Part shown: piece after piece, positions 7,662 to 16,142 of the stretch
Numbering within the stretch: position 1 is the stretch's first letter
Layout: each line of letters begins with the position of its first letter
NCBI GenBank assembly: GCA_002067315.1
Contig: MVRA01000185.1
Coordinates: 1 to 64,000, forward strand
Direction of reading: 5' to 3'
DNA: 64,000 nt
DNA from: Methanocella sp. PtaU1.Bin125
GTDB taxonomy: Archaea > Halobacteriota > Methanocellia > Methanocellales > Methanocellaceae
Translations under genes and position numbers: made by a program
Notes under the pieces: model-generated
What the model saw: the letters and a program-made list of their open reading frames with translations, nothing else
What the model was told of the DNA's origin: nothing
The model's database searches: none

Positions 7662-8912
7662 GTGTGGCCAGTGAGCGGGAACATCTTCTCCAGGTATGAC
7701 CGGCAGGTGTGGATACTGGTAGGCGGCTCCCTGATCAACAGCTTCGGCTTCTCGCTCGCGTACCCTTTCATTTCACTCTACCTGTTCATGTACCGGGGCA
7801 TACCGATGACCGATGTGGGCATGGCGCTGCTCATCGCGTCGGTGGTCGGCCTGGGCGGCCAGTTCATCGCGGGGGAAATCTGCGACCGGTTCGGCCGTAA
7901 GGTGGTCATGAACCTGGGGCTGACGCTGAATACCGTGGCCTTCGGGCTGCTGACAGCCGCGATCCTGACGGCGCAGGGCTACTGGGTCTTCGTGCTCCTG
8001 ATGTGCTTCCGGGAGGTCTCCAGCGGCCTGTACCGGAACATCCCCAACGTGATGATAGCCGACGTGGTCGGCCCCGGCGACCGGAACGGGGCGTTCAGCC
8101 TGCTGCGTATCGGCGCCAACCTCGGCTTCGCGCTGGGCCCCATCCTCGGCGGCGTGCTGGCCGTCTACTCCTACGCGGCCATGTTCGGCGTCACCATGGT
8201 GTGCAGCTTCGTCTATCTCCTGATCTCACTGTTACTGCTGCGCGACACGAAGCCGGAGCGCTGCGGCTCCTCGCGGCTGGAGACGAACGGCCAGATATGG
8301 CGGGACCACCCGTTCATCCTGTACTGCCTGGTCACGGCTTTACTCAGCCTGGTCTACTCGCAGATGCTGACCACGTTCAGCACGTACTCGGGCAGCTACG
8401 GCCATATCGACGAATCTTTAATCGGGATCCTGTTCTCGCTAAACGGCTTCATGGTGGTCTTCCTCCAGTACCCCATCGCCGTGTTCCTGGAACGGTTCAA
8501 GCTGACCACGGCCCTGGCCGCCGGCACGCTATTGTACGCGGCGGGCTTCGGCATGGTCGGCTTCTGCACCGGCTTCTGGCCGCTCTTCGTCGCCATGTTC
8601 GTCATCTCCGTCGGCGAGCTGGTCACCTCCCCGCCGTCGATGAACATCGTGGCCCGCATGGCCAGCCCCGGGCGCCGGGGCCGCTACATGAGCTTCTCCG
8701 GCGTCATCGGCAACACCGGCTTCGCGGTCGGGCCGTTCATCGGGGGCTTCCTGATGGACGCCTTCGCGGCCCGGATCGAGATGATGTGGCTGTCCCTCGG
8801 CGCGCTGGGGCTGGTGTGCGTGTTCGGGTTCCTGCTGCTCCGGTCCCGGGTCAGCGCGGAGATCGATAAGTCCGAGGGCGTGGCCCGGGTCTACCCGCGG
8901 CTGCACCGGTAG
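7662..8912 (+). CDS. MFS transporter
   Basis: 416 residues with 12 predicted membrane helices and the MFS motif-A-like loop GEICDRFGRKVVMN between helices 2 and 3. The second half repeats the plan after a hydrophilic linker near residues 200-215. The substrate cannot be read from the sequence. GTG at 7662 and GTG at 7671 are both possible starts. The best Shine-Dalgarno sequence (GGAGG, 7635-7639) instead fits an ATG at 7649 that opens a 16-codon frame overlapping this start. It is monocistronic between family A and metG. Confidence 0.8.
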   Translation: MWPVSGNIFSRYDRQVWILVGGSLINSFGFSLAYPFISLYLFMYRGIPMTDVGMALLIASVVGLGGQFIAGEICDRFGRKVVMNLGLTLNTVAFGLLTAAILTAQGYWVFVLLMCFREVSSGLYRNIPNVMIADVVGPGDRNGAFSLLRIGANLGFALGPILGGVLAVYSYAAMFGVTMVCSFVYLLISLLLLRDTKPERCGSSRLETNGQIWRDHPFILYCLVTALLSLVYSQMLTTFSTYSGSYGHIDESLIGILFSLNGFMVVFLQYPIAVFLERFKLTTALAAGTLLYAAGFGMVGFCTGFWPLFVAMFVISVGELVTSPPSMNIVARMASPGRRGRYMSFSGVIGNTGFAVGPFIGGFLMDAFAARIEMMWLSLGALGLVCVFGFLLLRSRVSAEIDKSEGVARVYPRLHR

Positions 8913-9018
8913 AGGCCATAATGTCAGTAAAGTTTATGCGCCGCCAGCGCCAATGTCTGTCGGCTTAACGAATCGTTAATATCCTTAGAGACGATACACA
9001 CACAGAGAGGTATACTAC

Positions 9019-11049
9019 ATGCCAGAGTTCCCATGCGACAAACCAGTGCTGGTGACCTGCGGGCTGCCCTATGCGAACGGCCCCGCGCACATCGGTCACC
9101 TCAGGACGTACATTCCGGCCGACATGTTCGTGAGGACTCTGCGGAAGATGCGGCAGGACACCGTGTTCGTCTGCGGCTCGGACACCCACGGGACGCCGAT
9201 CATCGTCAACGCCGAGGAGCACAAGATGCCCCCGGCCGAGTTCATCAAGAAGTACCACTTACTGTTCGCGGACGTGTTCAAAAAATTCCAGATCGACTTC
9301 AATCGCTATGGCAGCACTGATGATCCGACCAACCATGAGCGCACCCGCTCGATAGTAATGGACCTGCAGAAGAACGGCTACGTTTATCCGAAAACGATCC
9401 CGGTCGCGTACTGCAAAACCTGCGCGAGAGGGCTGCCCGACCGCTACGTGGAGGGCGTCTGCCCCTACTGCGGCCAGAACGCCCGGGGCGACGAGTGCGA
9501 CATCGGCTGCCAGCGGCACCTGGAGCCGGGGGAGATCCTGGACCCGCGGTGCAAGGTGTGCGGCACGAAGGCCGAGATCAGGCAGCAGGAGCATTTCTTC
9601 TTCAAGCTTTCGAGCTTCGGGGATTTCCTGCAGCAGTACCTGGACACGTTACATGCGACGCCCAACGCGGTCAACTACGCGATGGAGTGGGCCAAAGAGC
9701 TGAAAGACTGGTGCATCACCCGGAACCTCGAGTGGGGGGTCCGGTACCCCGGGCACGAGGACCTGGTGGTCTACGTCTGGGTCGACGCGCCGATCGGCTA
9801 CATCGCCTTTACGGAGGAGTACATGAGCTCCGTCGGCCGGGACTGGCAGTCGATCTGGAAGGGCGACAGCCGGATCATCCACTTCATCGGCGGCGACATC
9901 ATCTACCACCACTGCATCTTCTGGCCGGCCATGCTCAAGGGAGCGGGCTACACCCTGCCGTGGGGCGTGGTCGCTTCCGGCATGATCAAGGTGAACGATA
10001 AGAAGTTTTCCAAGAGCAGGGGCTACATCGTCTGGGTCGAGGACGACTACCTGGCCCACGGGTTCCATCCCGACCTGCTGCGGTATTACATCCTCAGCTA
10101 CACGTCCCACACCAAGGACATCAACTTCTCCTGGAAGGAGTTCCAGACGAAGATCAACAAGGAGCTGGTCGGCAGCTTCGGCAACTTCGTGAACCGGATA
10201 CTGACCTTCATCGATTCTAAAGGGATCGACGTCCACGGCACCGTCGACCCGGAGGTCTCGGCCGCCATCAAGGTCGCCGCGGACACGATGACGACGGAGA
10301 TCGCCAACTACGAGTTCAAAAAGATCAGCGACGCGATCATAACATTATCGGACTTCGGCAACACCTACTTCCAGGGCCACGAGCCATGGAAGCTCATCAA
10401 GGAAGACCCGGCCGCCTGCCGGCAGGTCCTGTACAACTGCGTCCAGATCGTGAAAGCGCTCGCCGTCCTGTCCGAGCCACTGGTCCCGGCCAAAGCGGCC
10501 GAGATCTGGGGCATGCTGGGCTATAAGCCGGAGGACCTCGCGAACGCGAGCATCGACGAGGCCTTCGTGCCGTACGAGAACGTGGCCCGCCCGAAGCCGA
10601 AGATCCTCTTCGCCAAGCTGGAGGACAAGAAGATCGCCGAGATGGAGAAGATACTCGACCAGCGTGTCAGCGTCGCCGAGGCTAAAGCCAGAGGGCAGAA
10701 AGAGGCGGAACCGGAGCCGAAGATGGAGCAGATCACCATCGACGACTTCGGCCGGATGGAGCTGCGCGTGGGCAGGGTCGTCTCCTGCGAGCGCGTCAAG
10801 GGCAGCAAGAAGCTCCTGAAGAGCATGATCGACCTGGGCGAGGACAAGCCCCGCCAGATACTCTCGGGCATCGCGGAGGTCTACACGCCGGAAGAGATGG
10901 TGGGCAAGACGGTCATCGTCATCGCCAACCTCAAGCCCGCGAAGATCATGGGCATCGAGTCGAACGGCATGGTGCTCGCCGCGGACTCGAACGGCGCGAC
11001 GCTGCTGACGGTGGAAAAGCCCTCGGAGCCCGGCACGCGGATACATTAA
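9019..11049 (+). CDS. metG: Methionyl-tRNA synthetase
   Basis: Class I synthetase charging tRNA-Met. The HIGH motif appears as GPAHIGHL (residues 21-28) and KMSKS as KKFSKSRG near residue 330. Between them is a zinc-knuckle domain with two CXXC pairs (YCKTCARG with CPYCGQ, and CDIGC with CKVCG). A helical anticodon domain follows. Residues about 569-676 form a fused C-terminal tRNA-binding OB fold (FGRMELRVGRV), which some archaea encode separately. The length of 676 is typical for the fused form. GAGAGG precedes the ATG. Confidence 0.95.
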   Translation: MPEFPCDKPVLVTCGLPYANGPAHIGHLRTYIPADMFVRTLRKMRQDTVFVCGSDTHGTPIIVNAEEHKMPPAEFIKKYHLLFADVFKKFQIDFNRYGSTDDPTNHERTRSIVMDLQKNGYVYPKTIPVAYCKTCARGLPDRYVEGVCPYCGQNARGDECDIGCQRHLEPGEILDPRCKVCGTKAEIRQQEHFFFKLSSFGDFLQQYLDTLHATPNAVNYAMEWAKELKDWCITRNLEWGVRYPGHEDLVVYVWVDAPIGYIAFTEEYMSSVGRDWQSIWKGDSRIIHFIGGDIIYHHCIFWPAMLKGAGYTLPWGVVASGMIKVNDKKFSKSRGYIVWVEDDYLAHGFHPDLLRYYILSYTSHTKDINFSWKEFQTKINKELVGSFGNFVNRILTFIDSKGIDVHGTVDPEVSAAIKVAADTMTTEIANYEFKKISDAIITLSDFGNTYFQGHEPWKLIKEDPAACRQVLYNCVQIVKALAVLSEPLVPAKAAEIWGMLGYKPEDLANASIDEAFVPYENVARPKPKILFAKLEDKKIAEMEKILDQRVSVAEAKARGQKEAEPEPKMEQITIDDFGRMELRVGRVVSCERVKGSKKLLKSMIDLGEDKPRQILSGIAEVYTPEEMVGKTVIVIANLKPAKIMGIESNGMVLAADSNGATLLTVEKPSEPGTRIH

Positions 11050-11060
11050 TACCCGGCCTG

Positions 11061-11103
11061 ACGGCTCGTACGTACGCGGGCTATCCGCCCGCGCGCGAGC
11101 CGT
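11061..11103. repeat. GC-rich hairpin with alternating CG tract after metG
   Basis: ACGGCTCG (11061-11068) pairs with CGAGCCGT (11096-11103), and GCGGGC (11076-11081) with GCCCGC (11087-11092). The right arm carries the GCGCGCG tract. It follows the metG stop by 12 nt with no T-run, so it may be a repeat rather than a terminator. It belongs to a class of CG-tract intergenic sites seen eight times in the window. Confidence 0.5.
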
Positions 11104-11239
11104 TCCGGCCCGACGGCAGGTCAGCCGCATCGGTAATATTTTAGCGCTTATTTCATAACCCAAAGTTTTTAGCCTGATCAGAGACATAAATCTCAAAGCT
11201 AGACAGTATCAGGCATACTGGATTCGATGGTGGTATGAG

Positions 11240-11932
11240 TTGGCTTTACCGGACTACTTTAAATGTGTCGTGACAAACTGGGACTATATCTATGGCCTCT
11301 GCAGAGGGCTCTCGATCGACATCCGTAAATCCGGCTACAAGCCCGACGTCATCGTGGCGCTCGCCCGCGGCGGGTGGTTCGCAGGGCGGGTGTTATGCGA
11401 CTTCCTCGACCTGAACGACCTCACCAGCCTGAAGATCGAGCATTACACCGGGACCGCCAACGCCAGCGAGGGACCGCGGATACGCTATTTATTCGACGGC
11501 GACTCGGTGCGGAACAAGAACGTCCTCATCGTGGACGACATCTCGGACACGGGCAAGAGCATGATCGCCGCGAAGGAGTACATCGCGAAGCTCGGGCCCG
11601 CGGGCGTGAGGACGGCGACGCTCCAGCACCTGACCTGCTCGCAAATAAAGGCCGACTACGTCGGCGAGGTGCTCGACGAGTGGGCCTGGGTCGTCTTCCC
11701 GTGGAACTTCGTGGAGGACATGTGCGATCTCACCGGGCAGGTGATGCGCAAGGAAAAGCTTAAGGCCTACACGATCAGCGACGTGAAGAGCTGCCTGAAG
11801 AAGTATCACCAGATCGAGCCCACCTACTTCGAGATCACCCAGCCCGGCCGGCTGTACGAGATCCTGTGCGAGATGGAGTACCGCGGGAAAGCGCGCAAAT
11901 CCGGCAACGGCGCATGGGAGCCGGTCTGCTGA
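11240..11932 (+). CDS. Purine phosphoribosyltransferase (type I PRTase)
   Basis: The PRPP-binding motif is LIVDDISDTGKS at residues about 96-107, with an upstream IVALARGGWFAGRVL segment as in xanthine/guanine and hypoxanthine phosphoribosyltransferases. At 230 residues it is longer than bacterial Gpt; the extra C-terminal 60 residues look helical. The start is TTG. It is 13 bp upstream of MTA phosphorylase in the same direction, so salvage of the adenine released by that enzyme, or of guanine/xanthine, is a reasonable inference. The base specificity is not readable. Confidence 0.8.
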   Translation: MALPDYFKCVVTNWDYIYGLCRGLSIDIRKSGYKPDVIVALARGGWFAGRVLCDFLDLNDLTSLKIEHYTGTANASEGPRIRYLFDGDSVRNKNVLIVDDISDTGKSMIAAKEYIAKLGPAGVRTATLQHLTCSQIKADYVGEVLDEWAWVVFPWNFVEDMCDLTGQVMRKEKLKAYTISDVKSCLKKYHQIEPTYFEITQPGRLYEILCEMEYRGKARKSGNGAWEPVC

Positions 11933-11945
11933 GCGGAGGCACGTC

Positions 11946-12794
11946 ATGAAGGTCGGGATCATAGGCGGCAGCGGGATCTACAATCCCTCCATGTTCAGCG
12001 ATGTTAAAGCGGTCACCGTCGACACGCCGTTCGGCATGCCGAGCGACCCGCTCCTCGTCGGCGAGCACGACGGCACCGAAGTCGTCTTTCTCTCGCGCCA
12101 CGGCACTGGGCACCGGTTCTCGCCCTCGCAGGTGAACTACCGCGCCAACATCCTCGCGCTGAAAAAGCTGGGCGTGACGCACATCATCTCTGTCTCGGCG
12201 GTGGGCAGCCTCCGGGAGGACTACCGCCCGCTGGACATCGTCATCCCCGACCAGGTCTACGACCGCACCCGGTGCCGGGCCTCGACGTTCTTCGAGGACG
12301 GTATCGTCGCCCATATCGGTTTCGCCGACCCGTTCTGCCCGGAACTTTCCCGGGTCTTATATGACGTGGCAAAGGCGCGATACCCCGCCCATGGCAGGGG
12401 CACGTACCTGTGCATGGAGGGGCCGCAGTTCTCGACGAAGGCCGAGTCGAAGGTCTACCGCTCGCTGGGCTTTGACATCATCGGCATGACCGCTCTCCCC
12501 GAGGCCAGGCTCGCGCGGGAGGCGGAGATGTGCTATGGCATCGTGGCGACGATCACCGACTACGACGTCTGGCACGAGGAGCCGGTCTCCATCGAGCAGG
12601 TACTGGAGAACGCGGTGAAGAACGAGAAAGCCGTCCAGGATATCCTGCTCCGGGCCATCGACCGCATCCCGGAGAAGCCGGCCTGCGGCTGCGACCGGGC
12701 GCTGTGCGGTGCGATCGCCACCAGCCCGGATGCCATACCAGTCGAAACACGCAGGAAGCTCAGCCTGTTGCTCGATAAATACGCCGCCGGTTGA
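11946..12794 (+). CDS. mtnP: S-methyl-5'-thioadenosine phosphorylase family
   Basis: Phosphorolysis of 5'-methylthioadenosine to adenine and methylthioribose 1-phosphate. Seen are the N-terminal GIIGGSGIYNPS, the phosphate-binding SRHGTGHRFSPSQVNYRAN, SAVGSLR, and the purine-site segment MEGPQFSTKAESKVYRSLG with MTALPEARLAREAEMCY. Its length (282) fits the PNP/MTAP family. GGAGG lies just before the ATG. It lies between the phosphoribosyltransferase and a small unknown gene, in one operon. Some archaeal members also act on inosine or guanosine. Confidence 0.9.
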   Translation: MKVGIIGGSGIYNPSMFSDVKAVTVDTPFGMPSDPLLVGEHDGTEVVFLSRHGTGHRFSPSQVNYRANILALKKLGVTHIISVSAVGSLREDYRPLDIVIPDQVYDRTRCRASTFFEDGIVAHIGFADPFCPELSRVLYDVAKARYPAHGRGTYLCMEGPQFSTKAESKVYRSLGFDIIGMTALPEARLAREAEMCYGIVATITDYDVWHEEPVSIEQVLENAVKNEKAVQDILLRAIDRIPEKPACGCDRALCGAIATSPDAIPVETRRKLSLLLDKYAAG

Positions 12795-12809
12795 GACGGA
12801 GGATAAATT

Positions 12810-13289
12810 ATGCCGCCACAGGACATCGAAAAGGCCGATACGACCCTGTACATCATCGACCGGCAGGACAGGTCCGCCCGCATCGCCTGTACCTCGGGCA
12901 AAATCTCGATCAGCATGAAGCAGAGCATCGACCGCGACGTGCTTGCGCTTATCCTCCTTTCGCTGTCCAAAGTGGACTCCACCATCGTGTACGAGTACGA
13001 GACCCTGTGCAAGTACGACGACATCAACCGGTTCCGGCAGGACGACTATATCGTCATCTCCTACTCGAAGTCGGACGGGGGCTACAAGACCATCTTCAAC
13101 GTGCCCTTCTCCCGCAAAAAGGCGCTGCGGCGCCTGGCCTTCGGCGTGGTCGACCGGCTCAAGGCAGGCGACGTCGACATGTCCATCCTCTGGGACGGCA
13201 ACCAGTCCAAGATCGACCAGCTCTTCGAGGAACTCGGCTCCGGCGAGCACTGGAAGCTCCAGGTCATCGAGGCCAACAAGGAAGACTAA
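12810..13289 (+). CDS. Conserved-looking protein of unknown function (159 aa)
   Basis: A soluble alpha/beta protein with no signal or membrane segment and no motif I recognise. A strong GGAGG precedes the ATG, and the gene starts 15 bp after mtnP, so it is the third gene of the purine-salvage operon. The N-terminal half is rich in beta-forming residues (TTLYIIDRQDRSARIAC), the C-terminal half is helical and charged. Family A debris follows it. Confidence 0.65.
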   Translation: MPPQDIEKADTTLYIIDRQDRSARIACTSGKISISMKQSIDRDVLALILLSLSKVDSTIVYEYETLCKYDDINRFRQDDYIVISYSKSDGGYKTIFNVPFSRKKALRRLAFGVVDRLKAGDVDMSILWDGNQSKIDQLFEELGSGEHWKLQVIEANKED

Positions 13290-13373
13290 TCGTTTAGCTG
13301 TATTCTGGCAATCCTGTCGGAATCACAGAGGCCATAGAGTGCACAGAGGCTTCAAAGTGCTTTGATTAATAGA

Positions 13374-13470
13374 AACGCTTGGCGCTCTTGGCCCCATGGC
13401 ACCCTTGGCGAGCGTGACAGGAGTCAGATTGCATGGACAGGTCTCAATTTTCATTAGCCTTAAAATGAAA
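13374..13470. repeat. Family A repeat, right half only
   Basis: CTTGGCGCTCTTGGCC ... TTGGCGAGCGTGACAGGAGT and the terminal TTTTCAT-N9-ATGAAAA repeat match the right half of the 7276-7531 copy. The left half is missing; instead 13322-13360 holds a short CACAGAGG-type remnant. Confidence 0.6.
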
Positions 13471-13535
13471 ACACCTATTTATCATACGCCGAGTCATCTT
13501 TACTATTTTTCATTTTTTCATCGCCGTGGTCTAAA

Positions 13536-13584
13536 CCGCCTGCCCTATCCGTTATGATGGTTAAGTCCGTCGTACGGCAGGCGG
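13536..13584. repeat. 9-bp inverted repeat upstream of the hexuloisomerase gene
   Basis: CCGCCTGCC at 13536-13544 and GGCAGGCGG at 13576-13584 pair perfectly around a 31-nt loop, 77 nt upstream of the ATG at 13661. It could be a leader hairpin or a regulator site. The rest of 13471-13660 shows nothing else definite. Confidence 0.35.
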
Positions 13585-13660
13585 ATGAGGCTCAAAACGT
13601 TTATTTAGTAGTTCATCAAATAGAGACACAACCATCTATACCCTTACGGAGAAGCAAGCG

Positions 13661-14302
13661 ATGCCCGATATTGACGCCAGGCCGAAGGCCGATGCCGCTC
13701 TTGATACTACAACCAACGAACTCGTTACCGACACAATGGATACGATCTCTTATCATTTGATGGACGTTTCCCGGTCGCTGGACCACGGGGTCCTGGACGA
13801 GTTCGCCCGCATGCTGAACTCTGCCAACCGTATCTTCATCATGGGCGCGGGCCGGAGCGGGCTGGTGGCGAAGTCGTTCGCCATGCGCCTGATGCATATC
13901 GGCTACCAGGTCTACGTCGTGGGCGAGATCGTAACCCCGGCGGTGACCGCCGGCGACGTGGTCGTGGCCATCTCCGGTTCCGGCAACACGCGGACGATCT
14001 CCGAGTTCGGCGAGATCTGCAAGAAGCTCAACGTCAAGCTCATCACGGTCACGTCGAACCCTAATTCCACGCTGGGCAGGATCTCCGACCTGATCGTCAC
14101 CCTCGAAGTGAACCAGAAGCACGACCATAACAAGGAATACATGGAACGGCAGCTGCGGGGCAACCACAAGTCGATGACGCCGCTCGGCACTTTATTCGAG
14201 CTGACCGCCGCCGTGTTCCTGGACAGCTTCATCGCCAAGCTGATGGTGGTCAGGGGCGTCGACGAGGCGTATCTCAAGACCCGCCACACGGTCCTTGAAT
14301 AA
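13661..14302 (+). CDS. hxlB: 6-phospho-3-hexuloisomerase (SIS domain)
   Basis: Isomerises arabino-hex-3-ulose 6-phosphate to fructose 6-phosphate. In archaea it works with hexulose-6-phosphate synthase in the reverse ribulose monophosphate route that supplies ribulose 5-phosphate. The SIS fold is seen in IFIMGAGRSGLVAKSFAMRL, VVVAISGSGNTRTI and LITVTSNPNSTLG. The length of 213 is typical. The partner hxlA is not adjacent, so the assignment rests on family resemblance; other SIS isomerases are the alternative. Confidence 0.8.
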   Translation: MPDIDARPKADAALDTTTNELVTDTMDTISYHLMDVSRSLDHGVLDEFARMLNSANRIFIMGAGRSGLVAKSFAMRLMHIGYQVYVVGEIVTPAVTAGDVVVAISGSGNTRTISEFGEICKKLNVKLITVTSNPNSTLGRISDLIVTLEVNQKHDHNKEYMERQLRGNHKSMTPLGTLFELTAAVFLDSFIAKLMVVRGVDEAYLKTRHTVLE

Positions 14303-14422
14303 ACGCATTGCCCAAATAATAGAAAAATAAGTATATTTTTGTTTTATTTGTGTATGATGGACAGGCATTGTCATGTCCATCCGGTGGACAGGTATTTATG
14401 CTGGTCCGATGAATTAAAGCCT

Positions 14423-15151
14423 ATGCACTGCAGGACCGTGGCTATGATCTTATTCTCGTTGATAGCTATGGCATTATTCACCGGCACCGCTGCCGCGGGC
14501 ATCGACCTGCCGGCCACGGATACCACTTTGACGGTTGGCGAGTCCGGCGCCATACACGTCTGGGCGTTGCAGGCGGTCCCTGACAATCGCGAGGGCGCCA
14601 CGGACTATCATTTCGACCTGCAGAAGCTTTACCGGCCGGAGAACGTGCGCGTATACGACTTCGAGACCGGGAAGCCCTTGAAGTACGACGTCAGGGAGAC
14701 CGGCGAGGTATACGGCTACGACGTGCACTTCGACCGCCCCTACTATAACGGTTACCGGTTTGTCACGGAATACGACTGTCACAACCGGATCATTTACGAG
14801 GGCAACGGCGTGTACTCCCTCGGGATGAGAGCGGCTGCGGACGCGCGGACGATGGACCGTTCCTATACCGTGGTCCTGCCGCCGAAGAATTTCACTTATC
14901 TCGGGTATAACGCCGCCATGGATCATCCGGTATCCGAGACGGAGACGGGCGGCTATATCTATATCAAGTTCCATAACGTGAGCAACGCCGGGTCCGCCTA
15001 TGGCTGGGAAGTCCGGTTCGGGGCCACCGGCGTCGAAAGCGAGGCCCGGCAGATGAGCGCCCCGGCTTACGTGCTGCCCGTGCCGGGCATGTCTTTTATT
15101 GCGGCCGCGGCCGCGCTATTGATCGTTGCGATCGCTACGAGAAAAAGGTAG
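14423..15151 (+). CDS. Exported, membrane-anchored protein of unknown function
   Basis: The ATG at 14423 opens a clean signal peptide (TVAMILFSLIAMALFTGTAA, then A-G); the longer frame from 14339 would bury it, so I prefer 14423. The mature part is about 190 residues, rich in Tyr, Asp and Gly, with beta-strand character. A C-terminal helix (FIAAAAALLIVAIAT) and the tail RKR anchor it. It is followed after 20 bp by another exported protein, and both probably act at the cell surface. Family not recognised. Confidence 0.6.
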   Translation: MHCRTVAMILFSLIAMALFTGTAAAGIDLPATDTTLTVGESGAIHVWALQAVPDNREGATDYHFDLQKLYRPENVRVYDFETGKPLKYDVRETGEVYGYDVHFDRPYYNGYRFVTEYDCHNRIIYEGNGVYSLGMRAAADARTMDRSYTVVLPPKNFTYLGYNAAMDHPVSETETGGYIYIKFHNVSNAGSAYGWEVRFGATGVESEARQMSAPAYVLPVPGMSFIAAAAALLIVAIATRKR

Positions 15152-15171
15152 CAGTCACGGATGGATAAGCC

Positions 15172-15723
15172 ATGAGAACGTGGGTGTTAGTCCTCTCAGT
15201 CGCGGCGGCGTTCATTGCCATACCGCTGGCCTGTATCGCGATAGAGTACGTCAGCATGCCGTCCGGCGGCGAAGGCTCGGTCGTCCTCGTCGAGCACCTG
15301 AGCCAGATCCGCGGGCGACTGGTCAACGGTACGTATCCCGCAGCGGAGCTCGAGGGTAAAGCCTATGCCTTCGACATGACGCAAAAAGTGCTCGACGGCG
15401 GCGGGCTCGTCGTCAATGACACCCTGAAAGCGGTCGTCGGCATTTCCCGCAGCCTGGCCCAGGACGCGGGCACCGGAGCCGCCGGGGCCGCTTATGGCAT
15501 TTACGGCTTACCCTCGGCTGTCGAAGGTATCACGGTCCATGACGTCGCTTCCGACGGCACGGTGACATTGAGCTATAACGGCACCAGGATCGTCCTCGCG
15601 CCGGGCGCGCGATGGGAGAGAATATCGACCGATGCCGTCAGCACGCCGGACTATAGTATCAGGCTGACAAAGGCAGACGGGATACGGAACAACGGTTTTG
15701 TATCCCTCGCGACCATCAGGTAA
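15172..15723 (+). CDS. Exported protein, paralogue of the 60335 gene
   Basis: 183 residues with an N-terminal hydrophobic helix (about 4-26) serving as signal or anchor. Landmarks in order are VVLVEHL, RLVNGTY, TGAAGAAYGIYGLP, DGTVTLSYNGTRIVL and a terminal NNGFVSLA. The same landmarks in the same order recur in the protein at 60335-60937, so they are diverged members of one family. Several N-x-T/S sequons suggest an S-layer-side glycoprotein. It probably shares a transcript with the preceding exported protein. Confidence 0.6.
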   Translation: MRTWVLVLSVAAAFIAIPLACIAIEYVSMPSGGEGSVVLVEHLSQIRGRLVNGTYPAAELEGKAYAFDMTQKVLDGGGLVVNDTLKAVVGISRSLAQDAGTGAAGAAYGIYGLPSAVEGITVHDVASDGTVTLSYNGTRIVLAPGARWERISTDAVSTPDYSIRLTKADGIRNNGFVSLATIR

Positions 15724-15817
15724 AAAAGTCTGCGGGGGCCCGGGACGGCGACTCGCTCGTGCGCAGGACAGCAGGGCCGTCATCTTACCCGCCTCCGTGC
15801 CCTCCGTGCCCTCTATA

Positions 15818-16123
15818 TCATCCTAACAGGCGATAATAAATTTCCTCGTCCCAGTCGTAGATTTCCTGCAAACGGTCTACCAGTACTTTTGCCAGCTCGC
15901 ATGTGCTATAACTGTGCCATTTCCCCTCGAGGTCATCGAGGAACTCGTGGGTCCACGTGCCGGTCATCTTGAACTCCACCTCGCACATCTTGGTCAGGAT
16001 TTCCTTCTTGGTCATGTCCACGCAGCCTGTCGGGTAGCAGACCTCGACCACTTCGTCGAGGTTTTGATAATGCTTGATCTCGTTGTCCAGCAGATGGATG
16101 TAGTCGATTCGCATCATGGGCAT
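15818..16123 (-). CDS. Small acidic protein of unknown function, behind R15P isomerase
   Basis: 101 residues, acidic and rich in Trp, Tyr and Cys, soluble. GAGGTGA followed by a 5-nt spacer points to the ATG at 16123; a GTG at 16132 would extend it by three residues. It starts 19 bp after the end of the ribose-1,5-bisphosphate isomerase gene in the same direction, so it is co-transcribed. No family recognised. Confidence 0.6.
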   Translation of the reverse strand: MPMMRIDYIHLLDNEIKHYQNLDEVVEVCYPTGCVDMTKKEILTKMCEVEFKMTGTWTHEFLDDLEGKWHSYSTCELAKVLVDRLQEIYDWDEEIYYRLLG

Positions 16124-16142
16124 TGCGTTCACCTCGGGCGTA

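Noticed and set aside
15780-15817. A CTCCGTGCCCTCCGTGCCCT run, with relatives near 13322, 52838 and 53385
   Set aside because: Real but short, decayed remnants of a CACAGAG/CACGGAG-type intergenic repeat; too degraded for boundaries or a function.
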